Assembly: GCA_029261255.1 (NCBI GenBank)
Contig: JAJDBQ010000067.1
Location: 1-37,758 of the forward strand
DNA length: 37,758 nucleotides
Origin: Nitrospirales bacterium
GTDB taxonomy: Bacteria; Nitrospirota; Nitrospiria; Nitrospirales; UBA8639
Reading direction: 5' to 3'
Shown: positions 1 to 9,844 of the stretch, piece by piece
Numbering within the stretch: the stretch's first letter is position 1
How the letters are laid out: each line of letters starts with the position of its first letter
Made by a program: the position numbers and the translations under genes
The notes under the pieces: model-generated
Told to the model about the DNA's origin: nothing
What the model saw: only the letters and a program-made list of their open reading frames with translations
Database searches by the model: none

Positions 1-465
1 GACCACTTCACAGAGATATGAAAGATCTGAACGCGTCGCATCCATCGGTGAATATTCAACATCCTCGACATAGCTTCGTGCATGGCGAACCATTTCCACG
101 GCTCGCGTCATGGCTTCTTCACGAGTCATCCGAAACTGATGTTTCAGATGAATGTCTGACGACGACAGAAAAGTATGAATTCGGTGTTTGGGTGCACCCT
201 TCAGTGCTTCCCACGCTCGATCAATGTCTTCAGGTTTGGCCCGAGCTAAGCTACAGATCACCGGGCCTTCGACTTCTTGAGCAATACGTTGAATCGCTTC
301 AAAATCACCAGGCGAGCTAAAAGCAAAACCCGCTTCAATGATATCCACATTCAGTCGTGCCAATTGTTTTGCGACGAGCAGCTTTTCTTCGATATTCATG
401 CTGGCGCCAGGAGACTGTTCCCCATCCCGCAACGTCGTATCAAAGATTCGAATCATGCGTGTCAT
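1..465 (-). CDS. leuA: 2-isopropylmalate synthase, N-terminal part (cut by window edge)
   Basis: This enzyme condenses acetyl-CoA with 2-ketoisovalerate, the first committed step of leucine synthesis. The reverse strand from 465 reads [20 protein letters not shown], which carries the [12 protein letters not shown] motif of the isopropylmalate/homocitrate synthase TIM barrel, including the metal-binding Asp and catalytic Arg. About 155 residues are visible and the reading frame runs off position 1, so the barrel is incomplete and the C-terminal regulatory domain lies outside. The start is the ATG at 463-465, preceded by GGAGGG. It is the last visible gene of the ilvB-ilvN-ilvC-psd-pssA-leuA run, 61 bases after pssA. 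The first ATG could instead be the internal Met four codons later. Confidence 0.93.
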   Translation of the reverse strand, partial: MTRMIRIFDTTLRDGEQSPGASMNIEEKLLVAKQLARLNVDIIEAGFAFSSPGDFEAIQRIAQEVEGPVICSLARAKPEDIDRAWEALKGAPKHRIHTFLSSSDIHLKHQFRMTREEAMTRAVEMVRHARSYVEDVEYSPMDATRSDLSYLCEVV

Positions 466-526
466 GATTCGGACCCTCCACTCCAAGGTTGCCTGGCCTC
501 TATCATTTCAATCTTTCTCATATCCA

Positions 527-1312
527 TTACTTCGGGAACTCATCCGATGGCACTTCGGTTTTTGATTTTTCCCCTGCCATGCCAGCTACAAATTTCCAAC
601 CTTGCTCAACAACTCCAGAAAGGGCATAGACCGCAAAGACCACAAACAACATCGCCTGAGGATATGCCAACACAGCCATCAGAATCAGTACTGCGTAGAC
701 TAAATAATTAAAATGATGATGCTCTTGCGCTTTTAATTCTTTCAGACTTCGATAGCGAAACGTACTCACCATGAGAAATGCCAATGAAAGCGTGAGCACA
801 ATTCCCAGAATCGGCTTGACACTTTCACCCAAGACGAACACATGATGATCAAAAATCACCAGCGTCGCAATGACGCCAGCTGCGCCAGGAATTGGAAGAC
901 CAGTGAACGGTTTCTCGTTATTACTTGTTGTGGCCAACACGTTGTGCCGCGCTAAGCGGAGTGCACCACAGGCTACGAAGGCAAACATGACGGCCGCACC
1001 TAACATTTTTGGTGTACTCAGAGCCCAGACATAGATTAACAACCCTGGGGCCACACCAAAGGACACGAGATCACCCAACGAGTCATATTGAAGCCCAAAG
1101 TCACTCGTACTTTTCATGAGGCGAGCGGTTGTCCCATCCAACACATCAAACACTAACGCCACAAGAATGGCGATGGCAGCGGCTTCAAAGTTTGCGTTAA
1201 ACACAAACAAAATGGCTGCAAGGCCGCTAAACAAATTCCCCGTGGTGAGAATATTCGGAATAAGGGAGACGACCCGACGTCTTCGTGGTTGCTTCATGAA
1301 GTTTCCGCGCAT
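527..1312 (-). CDS. pssA: CDP-diacylglycerol--serine O-phosphatidyltransferase
   Basis: This membrane enzyme makes phosphatidylserine from CDP-diacylglycerol and serine, the step before Psd in phosphatidylethanolamine synthesis. The CDP-alcohol phosphotransferase signature DGx2ARx8Gx3Dx3D is complete: D59, G60, A63, R64, G73, D77 and D81. Several hydrophobic helices follow. Two starts are possible. ATG at 1312 has a strong GGAGGTG four bases upstream and overlaps the end of psd. ATG at 1297 overlaps the psd stop as ATGA, an arrangement that suggests translational coupling, but has only a weak ribosome site. The first is preferred slightly. At 261 residues it is a normal length for the Gram-positive/Nitrospira-type PssA. 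Confidence 0.93.
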   Translation of the reverse strand: MRGNFMKQPRRRRVVSLIPNILTTGNLFSGLAAILFVFNANFEAAAIAILVALVFDVLDGTTARLMKSTSDFGLQYDSLGDLVSFGVAPGLLIYVWALSTPKMLGAAVMFAFVACGALRLARHNVLATTSNNEKPFTGLPIPGAAGVIATLVIFDHHVFVLGESVKPILGIVLTLSLAFLMVSTFRYRSLKELKAQEHHHFNYLVYAVLILMAVLAYPQAMLFVVFAVYALSGVVEQGWKFVAGMAGEKSKTEVPSDEFPK

Positions 1313-1959
1313 GGCACCTCCGCTAATATGGATGAGCCACCTTTCACTTTTGACCCAACCTGTACTCGGATCGTACTTGACTCGGGAAGATACACATCCA
1401 TTCGTGACCCAAAACGAATCAAACCAAATCTCTCACCTTTTGCAACCTGCTCACCCGGCACCACCCAAGAGACAATACGCCGCGCAATCAACCCAGCAAT
1501 TTGCACACACAGAATTTTAACGCCATCAGATCGACACAGCATCAGTGCATTTTGTTCATTGCTGCACGAAGCCTCTGGATGATTCGCCATCATAAATTTC
1601 CCAGGTTGATACACCGTATCTTCCACCCGTCCACCGATCGGCATTCGATTGATATGCACATTAAACACATTCAGAAAGATACTGATGCGAACACTTTGTT
1701 CTTTTAAATATCGATGTTCGAACTCCGATTCCACAGCAACGACTGTCCCATCTCCTGGTGAAACAATGACATGCTCCCCATGAGGAATCGTCCGAGCAGG
1801 ATTTCGAAAAAACCAGGTCGTAAAAAGAGTGAAAGACCCTAAAAAACAGGTAGACCAAACCCCACCCATCATCCAAGCACCCAGAGTGAGGAGGCCACCT
1901 ATGGCAATAAAGGGAAGACCTTCTTTGGCGACGGGAATACCCTTCGCCCGATCAGCCAT
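1294..1959 (-). CDS. psd: Phosphatidylserine decarboxylase proenzyme (short type)
   Basis: It decarboxylates phosphatidylserine to phosphatidylethanolamine using a pyruvoyl group made by self-cleavage. The protein is 221 residues, the length of the short archaeal/Bacillus-like class. Two hydrophobic segments lie near residues 16-50. The conserved segment NVFNVHINRMPIGG is at about 97-110. The self-processing site is FGSR at residues 183-186, so cleavage is expected between Gly184 and Ser185, with Ser185 becoming the pyruvoyl group. It lies 15 bases downstream of ilvC and overlaps pssA, so it is probably co-transcribed with both. No strong Shine-Dalgarno sequence is seen before the ATG. Confidence 0.93.
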   Translation of the reverse strand: MADRAKGIPVAKEGLPFIAIGGLLTLGAWMMGGVWSTCFLGSFTLFTTWFFRNPARTIPHGEHVIVSPGDGTVVAVESEFEHRYLKEQSVRISIFLNVFNVHINRMPIGGRVEDTVYQPGKFMMANHPEASCSNEQNALMLCRSDGVKILCVQIAGLIARRIVSWVVPGEQVAKGERFGLIRFGSRMDVYLPESSTIRVQVGSKVKGGSSILAEVPCAETS

Positions 1960-1974
1960 GCGCGGTACGTCTCA

Positions 1975-3009
<1,035 letters not shown>

Positions 3010-3028
3010 TTAGAAAATACCGTTGGGC

Positions 3029-3049
3029 CCGGCCTATTCTCATAGCCGG
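3029..3049 (-). other. Stem-loop between ilvN and ilvC
   Basis: On the minus strand CCGG-CTAT-GAGA-ATAG-G-CCGG forms two 4-bp helices with one bulged G. The loop is GAGA, a GNRA tetraloop. No U-run follows, so it is not a standard intrinsic terminator. It could be an mRNA processing or stabilising element that sets ilvN and ilvC expression apart, but that is inference from the structure only. Confidence 0.35.
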
Positions 3050-3087
3050 CACACCTTTGTTATCAAGACAGAGTGGGTCGACCTGAA

Positions 3088-3609
3088 TTAGTTCGCTTTC
3101 GCAAGCGGTCGAGGTTGGGCTTGCGCGGGGCGTATGGGGTCTCGACCGATGGCAATCCGGCCGGTCCGCACCAATTCTTTAATACCAAGTGGTTGGAGTA
3201 AATGAATAATGGCTTGCACCTTTTTCACATCCCCCGTCACTTCAATGGTATAGCTGGTTGGAGAGGAATCGAGAACATTCGCTCGAAATATATCCGCAAT
3301 GCGTAAGGCTTCAGCACGATCTTCTGGACGTGTATGGACCTTAATCAAGGCCGTTTCGCGTTCCACAAATTCATTTTCGCTGATATCAACCACCTTGATG
3401 ACGTCAATCACTTTATTCAGTTGCTTCATGATCTGTTCAATAATTCGGTCATCTCCGCTGGTCACAATCGTCATCATCGAAACTGAAGGATCCAAGGTCG
3501 GAGCCACGGACAGACTTTCTATATTAAAACCCCGTCCACTAAACAACCCAGCCACACGAGATAACGAGCCAAATTTATTTTCTAATGTGAGCGAAATAAT
3601 GTGTTCCAT
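3088..3609 (-). CDS. ilvN: Acetolactate synthase small (regulatory) subunit
   Basis: This is the regulatory subunit of acetohydroxyacid synthase. It activates IlvB and gives valine feedback inhibition through its N-terminal ACT domain. The start MEHIISLTLENKFGSLSRVA followed by GLFSGRGFNIESL is the ACT fold signature. The ATG at 3607-3609 gives 173 residues and has AGGA just upstream. A TTG four codons earlier (3621) is possible, but its extra residues do not match the usual IlvN N-terminus. It starts 14 bases after the ilvB stop, so the two subunits are probably made together. Confidence 0.95.
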   Translation of the reverse strand: MEHIISLTLENKFGSLSRVAGLFSGRGFNIESLSVAPTLDPSVSMMTIVTSGDDRIIEQIMKQLNKVIDVIKVVDISENEFVERETALIKVHTRPEDRAEALRIADIFRANVLDSSPTSYTIEVTGDVKKVQAIIHLLQPLGIKELVRTGRIAIGRDPIRPAQAQPRPLAKAN

Positions 3610-3622
3610 AATTCCTATCAAT

Positions 3623-5398
3623 CTAAGCTGTGAGCACAGTATCAGAGCCTGCTTGGCTAGCTTGCTGATGCGTTGAGCTTGGTTTTTTGAGTTCTGGAGG
3701 ATCCTCTAGCAGCATCTCATGATTGCTCCCGCCAGCCGGGATCATGGGATAACAATTTTCATATTGATAGACTGGAACATCAATGAAAACAGGTCGATCA
3801 ATGGCCAGAGCTTCTTGAATGCCCGCATCCACATCCCCTATCTTATCAATACGAATTCCAGCTGCCCCATAGGCTTCAGCTAATTTCACAAAATCTGGCA
3901 CATTACCTAGTTGACTGCAGGAATACCGCCCTTCATAAAAGAGGTCTTGCCACTGGCGAACCATCCCATGGAAACGATTATTGATCACAAAGACCTTGAC
4001 CGGTAGCTTCTCAATCACCGCCGTAGCTAACTCTTGCGTATTCATTTGAATACTGCCATCTCCTGCAATACACAACACAAGACGACCCGGGAAAGCTGCT
4101 TGCGCTCCCATGGCAGCCGGGAACCCAAAGCCCATCGTCCCCAATCCCCCTGACGTCAACCACGTCAGTGGGTTTTTCAGCTTAAAGTATTGCGCCGCCC
4201 ACATTTGATGCTGGCCTACATCAGTAGACACAATTGGATCACGGTCAGCTGTTAATTCATACAACCGGTTAATCAGATATTGTGGTTTAATTTGAGCTTC
4301 AGGCTCCTGGGTATACGCCAATGGATGCTCTTGTTGCCAGGCGGTCAGTTGATCCCACCAAGGCTTTCGCTGTTCTCGTTGATTGCCATTCACTGTGGCT
4401 CGAAGAATATTATTCAGTTCAATGAGGACCCGCTTGCAATCACCAACAATGGGAATATCCACGTGAATATTTTTTCGAATAGAGGTCGGATCAATATCAA
4501 TATGGATGATTTTTGCTGTAGGACAAAACTCCGCCACTTTCCCCGTCACGCGATCATCAAATCGCGCACCAACAGCAATCACCAAATCTGAGTAATGCAT
4601 CGCCATATTCGCCACATACGTCCCATGCATCCCTAACATCCCTAGCGATAGCGGATGGTTTCCTGGAAAGGCCCCTAAGGCCATCAAGGTCATATCCACG
4701 GGAATCTGAGTCATTTCGGCCAATTCCATGACTTCTGCCGACGCTCCAGAATGCTGCACCCCGCCACCTATATAGAGAATAGGTCGCTTTGATTTCATAA
4801 TGGCATCCGCTGCCTGCTTAATCTTCCATTTACTTCCGTCATATGTCGGATTATAGCCACGAATCGAGACGGATTTCGGATAATGAAACTCTCCCTTATC
4901 CATGGAAATATCTTTGGGAATATCAACTAACACCGGACCTGGTCTTCCGGTGGAAGCCAAATAAAACGCCTCTTTAATCGTCTGCGCTAAATCGTTCACA
5001 TCTTTGACTAAAAAATTGTATTTGGTGCAAGGACGGCTCAAACCAGTATTATCAGCTTCTTGAAAGGCATCATTCCCAATCATCCCTGTGGGGACTTGCC
5101 CGGAAAAACAGACCATCGGCACAGAATCCATATAAGCATCAGCTAACGCGGTGATGACATTGGTCATTCCCGGGCCAGAGGTAATTAAGCACACTCCAGG
5201 CTTTCCCGTGGCTTTGGCATAACCTTCAGCCATATGCCCAGCGCCCTGTTCATGCCGAGTCAGGATAACTCGAATATCCTTTTGCTGATGGAGGACATCA
5301 AAAATTTTCAAGACCACGCCACCCGGTAGGGCAAAAAGCGTATCCACGCCTTCACGTTTTAAGGACTCAAGAAAAATTTCAGCGCCAGTCAGTTGCAT
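3623..5398 (-). CDS. ilvB: Acetolactate synthase large (catalytic) subunit
   Basis: This ThDP- and FAD-dependent enzyme forms acetolactate or acetohydroxybutyrate from pyruvate. It has the expected three domains. The N-terminal ThDP pyrimidine-binding domain has the catalytic Glu in RHEQGAGHMAEGYAKATG (about residue 47). A central FAD domain follows. The C-terminal ThDP-Mg site runs from GDGSIQMN to INN. The reading frame is open upstream to 5449, but the ATG at 5396-5398 is chosen because MQLTGAEIFLESLKREGVD is the normal family N-terminus and AAGGTGA lies 5-6 bases upstream. The length is 591 residues. It is the first gene of the operon, behind a candidate promoter at 5545-5574. Confidence 0.96.
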   Translation of the reverse strand: MQLTGAEIFLESLKREGVDTLFALPGGVVLKIFDVLHQQKDIRVILTRHEQGAGHMAEGYAKATGKPGVCLITSGPGMTNVITALADAYMDSVPMVCFSGQVPTGMIGNDAFQEADNTGLSRPCTKYNFLVKDVNDLAQTIKEAFYLASTGRPGPVLVDIPKDISMDKGEFHYPKSVSIRGYNPTYDGSKWKIKQAADAIMKSKRPILYIGGGVQHSGASAEVMELAEMTQIPVDMTLMALGAFPGNHPLSLGMLGMHGTYVANMAMHYSDLVIAVGARFDDRVTGKVAEFCPTAKIIHIDIDPTSIRKNIHVDIPIVGDCKRVLIELNNILRATVNGNQREQRKPWWDQLTAWQQEHPLAYTQEPEAQIKPQYLINRLYELTADRDPIVSTDVGQHQMWAAQYFKLKNPLTWLTSGGLGTMGFGFPAAMGAQAAFPGRLVLCIAGDGSIQMNTQELATAVIEKLPVKVFVINNRFHGMVRQWQDLFYEGRYSCSQLGNVPDFVKLAEAYGAAGIRIDKIGDVDAGIQEALAIDRPVFIDVPVYQYENCYPMIPAGGSNHEMLLEDPPELKKPSSTHQQASQAGSDTVLTA

Positions 5399-5544
5399 GA
5401 GATTCACCTTTTGATTAAAAGACTGTTGAAATAGAATCCACGAATACAAATTTCACTTTAGAAGCATCCAGCTTTATCTTCAGAAACGCGCAGCAAAATG
5501 CGTATTTCTTACGTTAGCGGAACCCCTCAAAAATAAATAGGTTT

Positions 5545-5574
5545 ATGATAATATGGGCCATTTTTTTAAGTCAA
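5545..5574 (-). promoter_or_regulatory. Candidate sigma70-type promoter of the ilvB operon
   Basis: On the minus strand TTGACT (5574-5569) is followed by TATCAT (5550-5545) with an 18-base spacer, or by overlapping TATTAT (5553-5548) with a 15-base spacer. The implied leader before ilvB is about 140 bases. No convincing leader peptide rich in Leu, Ile or Val codons is seen in it. The 214-base divergent gap to bioF holds no other clear signal. Confidence 0.5.
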
Positions 5575-5663
5575 TATATATTGTAGCAGGATTTAAGCAA
5601 TTACGAAATATGAATCGATGAGAACCTCATGCCCGCTTCAGCCATAAGATAGAGCCTTTTTAG

Positions 5664-6824
5664 ATGTGGGAAGCAGATCTTCAAAAATTCGCCCGAGAAC
5701 ATCTCTTGCGCGAAATATCCGTGCTGGACTCCCCTGCGGGGCCATTCATGGCCTTAGATGGACGAATGACCCTCCAATTTGCCTCAAACAACTATTTAGG
5801 ACTGGCCAACCACCCTGAAGTCAAGCATGCAGCCCAGAAGGCCATTGAGGAATTCGGCGTCGGTGCCGGGGCTTCTCGGCTCATTTCTGGCACCTCTAGC
5901 CCCCATCACGACTTAGAGTTGGCCTTAGCTCACTTCACCAACTCAGAGGCGGCTCTCACCTTTTCTTCTGGGTATGCGACAAATCTTGGGGTCATTCCGC
6001 AGCTGACCAAACCCGGTGGGCTCATATTGGCGGACCGGTTATGCCACGCTAGCCTAATTGATGCCTGCCGGCTCAGTCGAGCAACCTTACGGGTCTTCCG
6101 CCACAATGATCTGGAGCATGTCCAAGCGCTTTTGACGAAAAGACCCACCAACCAGCCTACCCTGCTCGTCACCGAGGGCGTCTTTAGTATGGACGGTGAC
6201 CTCGCCCCGCTGAAGGAACTGGCACGTTTAGCTGAAGAATTCGAGGCCCTCCTATTGGTAGATGATGCTCATGGGACCGGCGTGATGGGCCCCACGGGAC
6301 GCGGTAGCCTCGAACAGTGGGGAATAGAATCGGACAATGTGTTCCATATGGGCACCCTCAGCAAAGCCCTAGGTACCAGTGGGGGCTTCATAGCAGGAAC
6401 GAAGGATTTCATCACGTACCTGATTAATACCTCACGATCATTCATCTATAGCACGGCCCCACCGCCAGCTATAGCCGCTGCGGCCCAGGCAGCAATCCAT
6501 CTCATTCAACAAGAGCCAGAACGACGTACCCGTCTCTGGAACAATCGTGAAAAAATGAACCAAGGATTAACGGCCATGGGCTATCAATTGACTAAAACAC
6601 AGAGCCCCATACTCCCTATTATCGTGAAAGACACAGAGCTTGCCATGAAAATGAGTCAGCTTCTTCGAGAGAAAGGGATGTATATACCCGCAATTAGACC
6701 TCCCACCGTTCCTAAAGGCACAAGTCGCCTCCGCATCACAGTGACAGCCGAACATTCTCTAGAACAAATAGAAACGGCACTCGTAGCCATCAAACAGATC
6801 GGACAGTTTCTCAAAATCATCTAA
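5664..6824 (+). CDS. bioF: 8-amino-7-oxononanoate synthase
   Basis: It is a PLP-dependent alpha-oxoamine synthase that joins pimeloyl-ACP/CoA and alanine in biotin synthesis. The fold I aminotransferase pattern is clear. SNNYLGLANHPEV is at 41-53 and the GAGASRLISGTSSPHHDLE segment at 67-85. The cofactor-binding DDAHGTGVMG is at 200-209, and the PLP lysine is K234 in TLSKALGTSGG. The length of 386 residues fits. Other alpha-oxoamine synthases such as Kbl or HemA are possible, but the N-terminal sequence fits BioF best. No other biotin genes are adjacent, so it is a lone biotin gene here. The ribosome site before the ATG is weak. Confidence 0.88.
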   Translation: MWEADLQKFAREHLLREISVLDSPAGPFMALDGRMTLQFASNNYLGLANHPEVKHAAQKAIEEFGVGAGASRLISGTSSPHHDLELALAHFTNSEAALTFSSGYATNLGVIPQLTKPGGLILADRLCHASLIDACRLSRATLRVFRHNDLEHVQALLTKRPTNQPTLLVTEGVFSMDGDLAPLKELARLAEEFEALLLVDDAHGTGVMGPTGRGSLEQWGIESDNVFHMGTLSKALGTSGGFIAGTKDFITYLINTSRSFIYSTAPPPAIAAAAQAAIHLIQQEPERRTRLWNNREKMNQGLTAMGYQLTKTQSPILPIIVKDTELAMKMSQLLREKGMYIPAIRPPTVPKGTSRLRITVTAEHSLEQIETALVAIKQIGQFLKII

Positions 6825-7001
6825 AGACTGCTCTTCATCTAGCCCCTTCCCTCAGACTTGGTCCTCCAACACGCTTACCCTCGACCAACGGACACAGAGT
6901 CAACACCACAGAAGACTCGGCATTCAAGAAAATCCTCCTCCATTCCGACAAGATGAACGAGAATGTCATAGGTCTATCCTCAATGTTGGAGCAGCTTTCG
7001 C

Positions 7002-7015
7002 CTCACGAACGTGAG
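7002..7015. other. Short inverted repeat before the pseudokinase gene
   Basis: CTCACG-AA-CGTGAG is a perfect 6-bp inverted repeat with a 2-base centre, about 40 bases before the GTG start of the next gene. It may be an operator half-site pair. The rest of the 229-base gap (6825-7053) shows no terminator or RNA gene. Confidence 0.25.
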
Positions 7016-7053
7016 CATCACACTTTTATACCCCTCGTAAGGTAGCAACTATT

Positions 7054-9234
7054 GTGAAAGCCCTCATCAAAAAACAATTATTCGACGGAAAATTTGATAT
7101 TCAGGGCGAAATTGCCAAAGGGCAAACAGGGACAATTCTTTATGGCTATGACATTGGTTTGCGACAGGAAGTGGCAATTAAGATCTATCATTCCCAGATC
7201 AACGGTCGTTTAATTCGAGGCAAAACGTTCGTTGAAAAATCCAAACCCCTTCTCCGTTTAGATCATCCGAATCTCATAAAAATTTTTAAAGTCGAAGAAG
7301 AGGGTGATACCGCCGTTGTTTTTATGGAATTCTTCGACGCTCCCAGCCTCCAACAGCTCATTCATGACAAGGGAAAATTGTCCGTTCCAGATATGCTCAT
7401 ACTTGCGCGAGAAATTGCGGAAGTGCTCGTCCATACGCATTTTCAAGGCATCATCCACGGCACACTCCACCCCGGCCATGTATTAGTCGGCCCACAAGGG
7501 CAGATCAAAGTCATGGATCTCGGTTTATCGTGGCTCATCATGGATATCTTGGCGGATGGTGACGAAGAAGTTCTCCGACCTTTACCCTATTTCCCTCCGG
7601 AAATTGCCAAGGAAGAACTGCTCAATCTCAGCAGCGATTTATACTCGCTTGGATTCATGATGTACGAGATGGTCACAGGCACCGTCCCCTATGCAGGGCT
7701 GCCCAAAACGTCCATTATGGGGAAATTAGCGTTCGACCAAGCTGACCCGACATTTGATTTTCCCGCGACCATGCCTGCAGCCATCTGTGACCTCATTCGA
7801 GAAATGACCAGGAATAAAAGCGAACAACGCCTCCAAGATGCAACCTATGTATTAACAGTCATTAGTCAACAATTATCGAAGCTCCCTTTGAGTAAAACGA
7901 GTAAATTCCTACCACCTGAACCTCCGCAACCACAGGCTCGCACTCAAGAGGAATCGACCGAACCGACAAAGACAACTAGGACACCTTTACCGTCGGCCAT
8001 TCCGGAACCATCACTCACAAGGACACCGAAGGTCCAACGACCCAAAGCTTCTGTGGATTATGGCGAAAACAATTCGACCGCCAAAATCGTCACCATCTTG
8101 ACTCTCATCGTCGTCATTGGAATAGCTGGAGGACTCGGATATTGGTATCGGGATGCCATAGAACCCTATATCTCCGGTATGCGTACACAGCCAGAACACT
8201 CAACAGGGAACATAATTCTGGAACAAACAGCGCCGGCAAAGCAGAATAATTTAAAGGCTCCTTCTCTAGATATTTTGGATACTCCGAAAGCGAGTAAACC
8301 CAACATTCAGCAGCCAACACCTACAAGGGAAGCTCAACCCAACAAAGCATCTGCTAGCACGAAGAAGCAGCCTATCGCACCAACATTACCTACTCCGGTT
8401 CAACAGCGGCCCGCAAAGACGGATCAGGGCATCCCTAAGATTACTCCTCTTCGCAAGACTCAAGCGACGAGAACCACACCTGTTCAAAAGTCACAGACCA
8501 AGCCCCCGAGCGCTAGCAACACATTACAAGGACTGCCTGTTCTTCCAGCAAAGAAACCGACCAAGCCCAATGTGTCTTCCGCCCCAATTCAACAGCAACC
8601 CACAAAGACGACTCCGGTCGCCCCCAAGGTTGCTCCTCGTTCCAAGCCTCAAGAGACGAGAATCACACCTGTTCAAAAATCGCCAGTCAAGCCAGCAAGC
8701 GCTAGCAGCACATTACAAGGACTGCCTGTTCTTCCAGCAAAGAAACAGACCAAGCCCAACTCGGCTTCCGCCCCAATTCAACAACAACCCAAGAAGACGA
8801 CTCCGACAATTGGTGAGAATGTCCCTCGTATTGGACCTAACTCTAATACGACGAAAAACGGCAATCTGCAGAAGTCGCCATCCCAACCTAAAGCGGAGAA
8901 CGCGACACCAGCACCATCAGTCGTTCCTACTCAAAAACCGGCACTCTCGAGCCCAGCACCTGCTCCCGTGCAACAGCAACCAACAAAGACAACTCCAGTT
9001 GTCTCTGAGATAGCCCCGCTAGCAACAACAAACACGACCAAGAGCATACCGACTAAGAAGCCCGTATCAGTCGCCGTACCAGCCAATGAAACGATTGACA
9101 AAAAAAAGAAATCCGCGGTGAGCATTCCAACATCAATAGATACTCCTCTCGAGGCTACTGACGCAGAAATTGAAGAAATTCTTCAATCACTCGATGCGGC
9201 CAAAGAGGATCTTTCATCGATCGCCGCTCCCTAA
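7054..9234 (+). CDS. Membrane-spanning Ser/Thr kinase-like protein, predicted pseudokinase
   Basis: The N-terminal 270 residues have a Hanks-type protein kinase fold. The glycine-rich region is near 18-32, the VAIK lysine is K43, a probable helix-C Glu is E61, PPE at 181-183 stands for APE, and SSDLYSLG holds the helix-F Asp. The catalytic loop reads HGTLHPGHV (135-143) where active kinases have HRDLKPxN. The catalytic Asp, Lys and Asn are all missing, while the DFG position is DLG (155-157). It is therefore probably a scaffold or sensor and not an enzyme. A single membrane helix at about 344-365 separates it from a long Pro/Lys/Thr-rich, presumably extracytoplasmic tail with 63-residue repeats. 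The start is GTG, with AAGG 11 bases upstream. Two membrane-protein genes follow closely. Confidence 0.82.
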   Translation: MKALIKKQLFDGKFDIQGEIAKGQTGTILYGYDIGLRQEVAIKIYHSQINGRLIRGKTFVEKSKPLLRLDHPNLIKIFKVEEEGDTAVVFMEFFDAPSLQQLIHDKGKLSVPDMLILAREIAEVLVHTHFQGIIHGTLHPGHVLVGPQGQIKVMDLGLSWLIMDILADGDEEVLRPLPYFPPEIAKEELLNLSSDLYSLGFMMYEMVTGTVPYAGLPKTSIMGKLAFDQADPTFDFPATMPAAICDLIREMTRNKSEQRLQDATYVLTVISQQLSKLPLSKTSKFLPPEPPQPQARTQEESTEPTKTTRTPLPSAIPEPSLTRTPKVQRPKASVDYGENNSTAKIVTILTLIVVIGIAGGLGYWYRDAIEPYISGMRTQPEHSTGNIILEQTAPAKQNNLKAPSLDILDTPKASKPNIQQPTPTREAQPNKASASTKKQPIAPTLPTPVQQRPAKTDQGIPKITPLRKTQATRTTPVQKSQTKPPSASNTLQGLPVLPAKKPTKPNVSSAPIQQQPTKTTPVAPKVAPRSKPQETRITPVQKSPVKPASASSTLQGLPVLPAKKQTKPNSASAPIQQQPKKTTPTIGENVPRIGPNSNTTKNGNLQKSPSQPKAENATPAPSVVPTQKPALSSPAPAPVQQQPTKTTPVVSEIAPLATTNTTKSIPTKKPVSVAVPANETIDKKKKSAVSIPTSIDTPLEATDAEIEEILQSLDAAKEDLSSIAAP
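8401..9150 (+). repeat. In-frame tandem repeat of about 63 codons
   Basis: Units begin at 8401, 8590, 8779 and 8971, so spacing is 189, 189 and 192 bases. Each opens with QQ(Q/R)PxKT. The first two units share TLQGLPVLPAKK and are nearly identical over about 50 bases in that part (8521 and 8710). The third and fourth units are diverged and keep mainly the QQQPxKTTP module. The array lies in the low-complexity tail of the pseudokinase and indicates recent internal duplication. Confidence 0.85.
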
Positions 9235-9271
9235 CCGATTACAGACTTCGTTCATTCTCCAAAATATCCTC

Positions 9272-9844
9272 ATGAATGAACCATCCGTCATTCAGAGTCA
9301 GCAAGCCAAATGGATGGAAGTCATACTCCTCTGCCTAGGAATCGTTATTCCCATTCAGACCGGCCCTGTCATATACCAATATTTGACGTGGAGCGATTCA
9401 AGGCCAGACCTACTATGTAATGGGCTTGGGGCATTGCTAATTCTCGCCTTGAGCTTATCTCTTCTCTTGAAATATCAACCGTTTCCTCAGTGTATCCTGA
9501 AGGTCTCTCCTTCGAACTTAGAGATATCGGGGCGAGATTGTGAATCTTCAGGATGGCTCACCATAGGAATATTTACGTTTGGACTCCTTGTTCTTGTTTA
9601 CACCATTCCCAGAATGCTCTTTGTTTTGGGTGACAGACTCTCTCCCTGGTTTACGCTAAATCAAGAAGCCCTTGGCATCACTAAAGATAAAATCTGGCTT
9701 TACCTTGCCTCATCTTGCCTCGAATTTCTTCCTCAATTAACTACAGCTATTTTATTCACTTTTTTTCCTCAGCCGGTGGGACAATGGGTAAGATCCTTAC
9801 AAAAACGCTGGGGATCTCTGAAGACAGAACCACCCAAACCATGA
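9272..9844 (+). CDS. Hypothetical four-helix membrane protein A
   Basis: I do not recognise a family. From the ATG at 9272 it encodes 190 residues with about four hydrophobic segments: near the N-terminus (WMEVILLCLGIVIPIQ), a second ending in LSLSLLL, a third (GIFTFGLLVLVYTIP) and a fourth near LTTAILFTFF. A short basic C-terminal tail follows. The frame is open from 9170, but that part overlaps the kinase gene and is not needed. No good ribosome site is seen. It starts 37 bases after the pseudokinase stop, and its stop overlaps the next start as ATGA. Its layout matches the next protein, suggesting a duplicated pair. Confidence 0.7.
   Translation: MNEPSVIQSQQAKWMEVILLCLGIVIPIQTGPVIYQYLTWSDSRPDLLCNGLGALLILALSLSLLLKYQPFPQCILKVSPSNLEISGRDCESSGWLTIGIFTFGLLVLVYTIPRMLFVLGDRLSPWFTLNQEALGITKDKIWLYLASSCLEFLPQLTTAILFTFFPQPVGQWVRSLQKRWGSLKTEPPKP

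Noticed and set aside
277..711. Long plus-strand frame over leuA and pssA.
   Set aside because: It is antisense to clearly identified genes and has no family features.
5399..5544. Possible attenuator or leader peptide before ilvB.
   Set aside because: No frame rich in branched-chain codons with a ribosome site and no terminator/antiterminator pair; only a weak hairpin around AACG...CGTT.
8570..9013. 147-codon frame in another phase of the repeat region.
   Set aside because: A by-product of the repetitive Pro/Gln-rich DNA of the pseudokinase gene.
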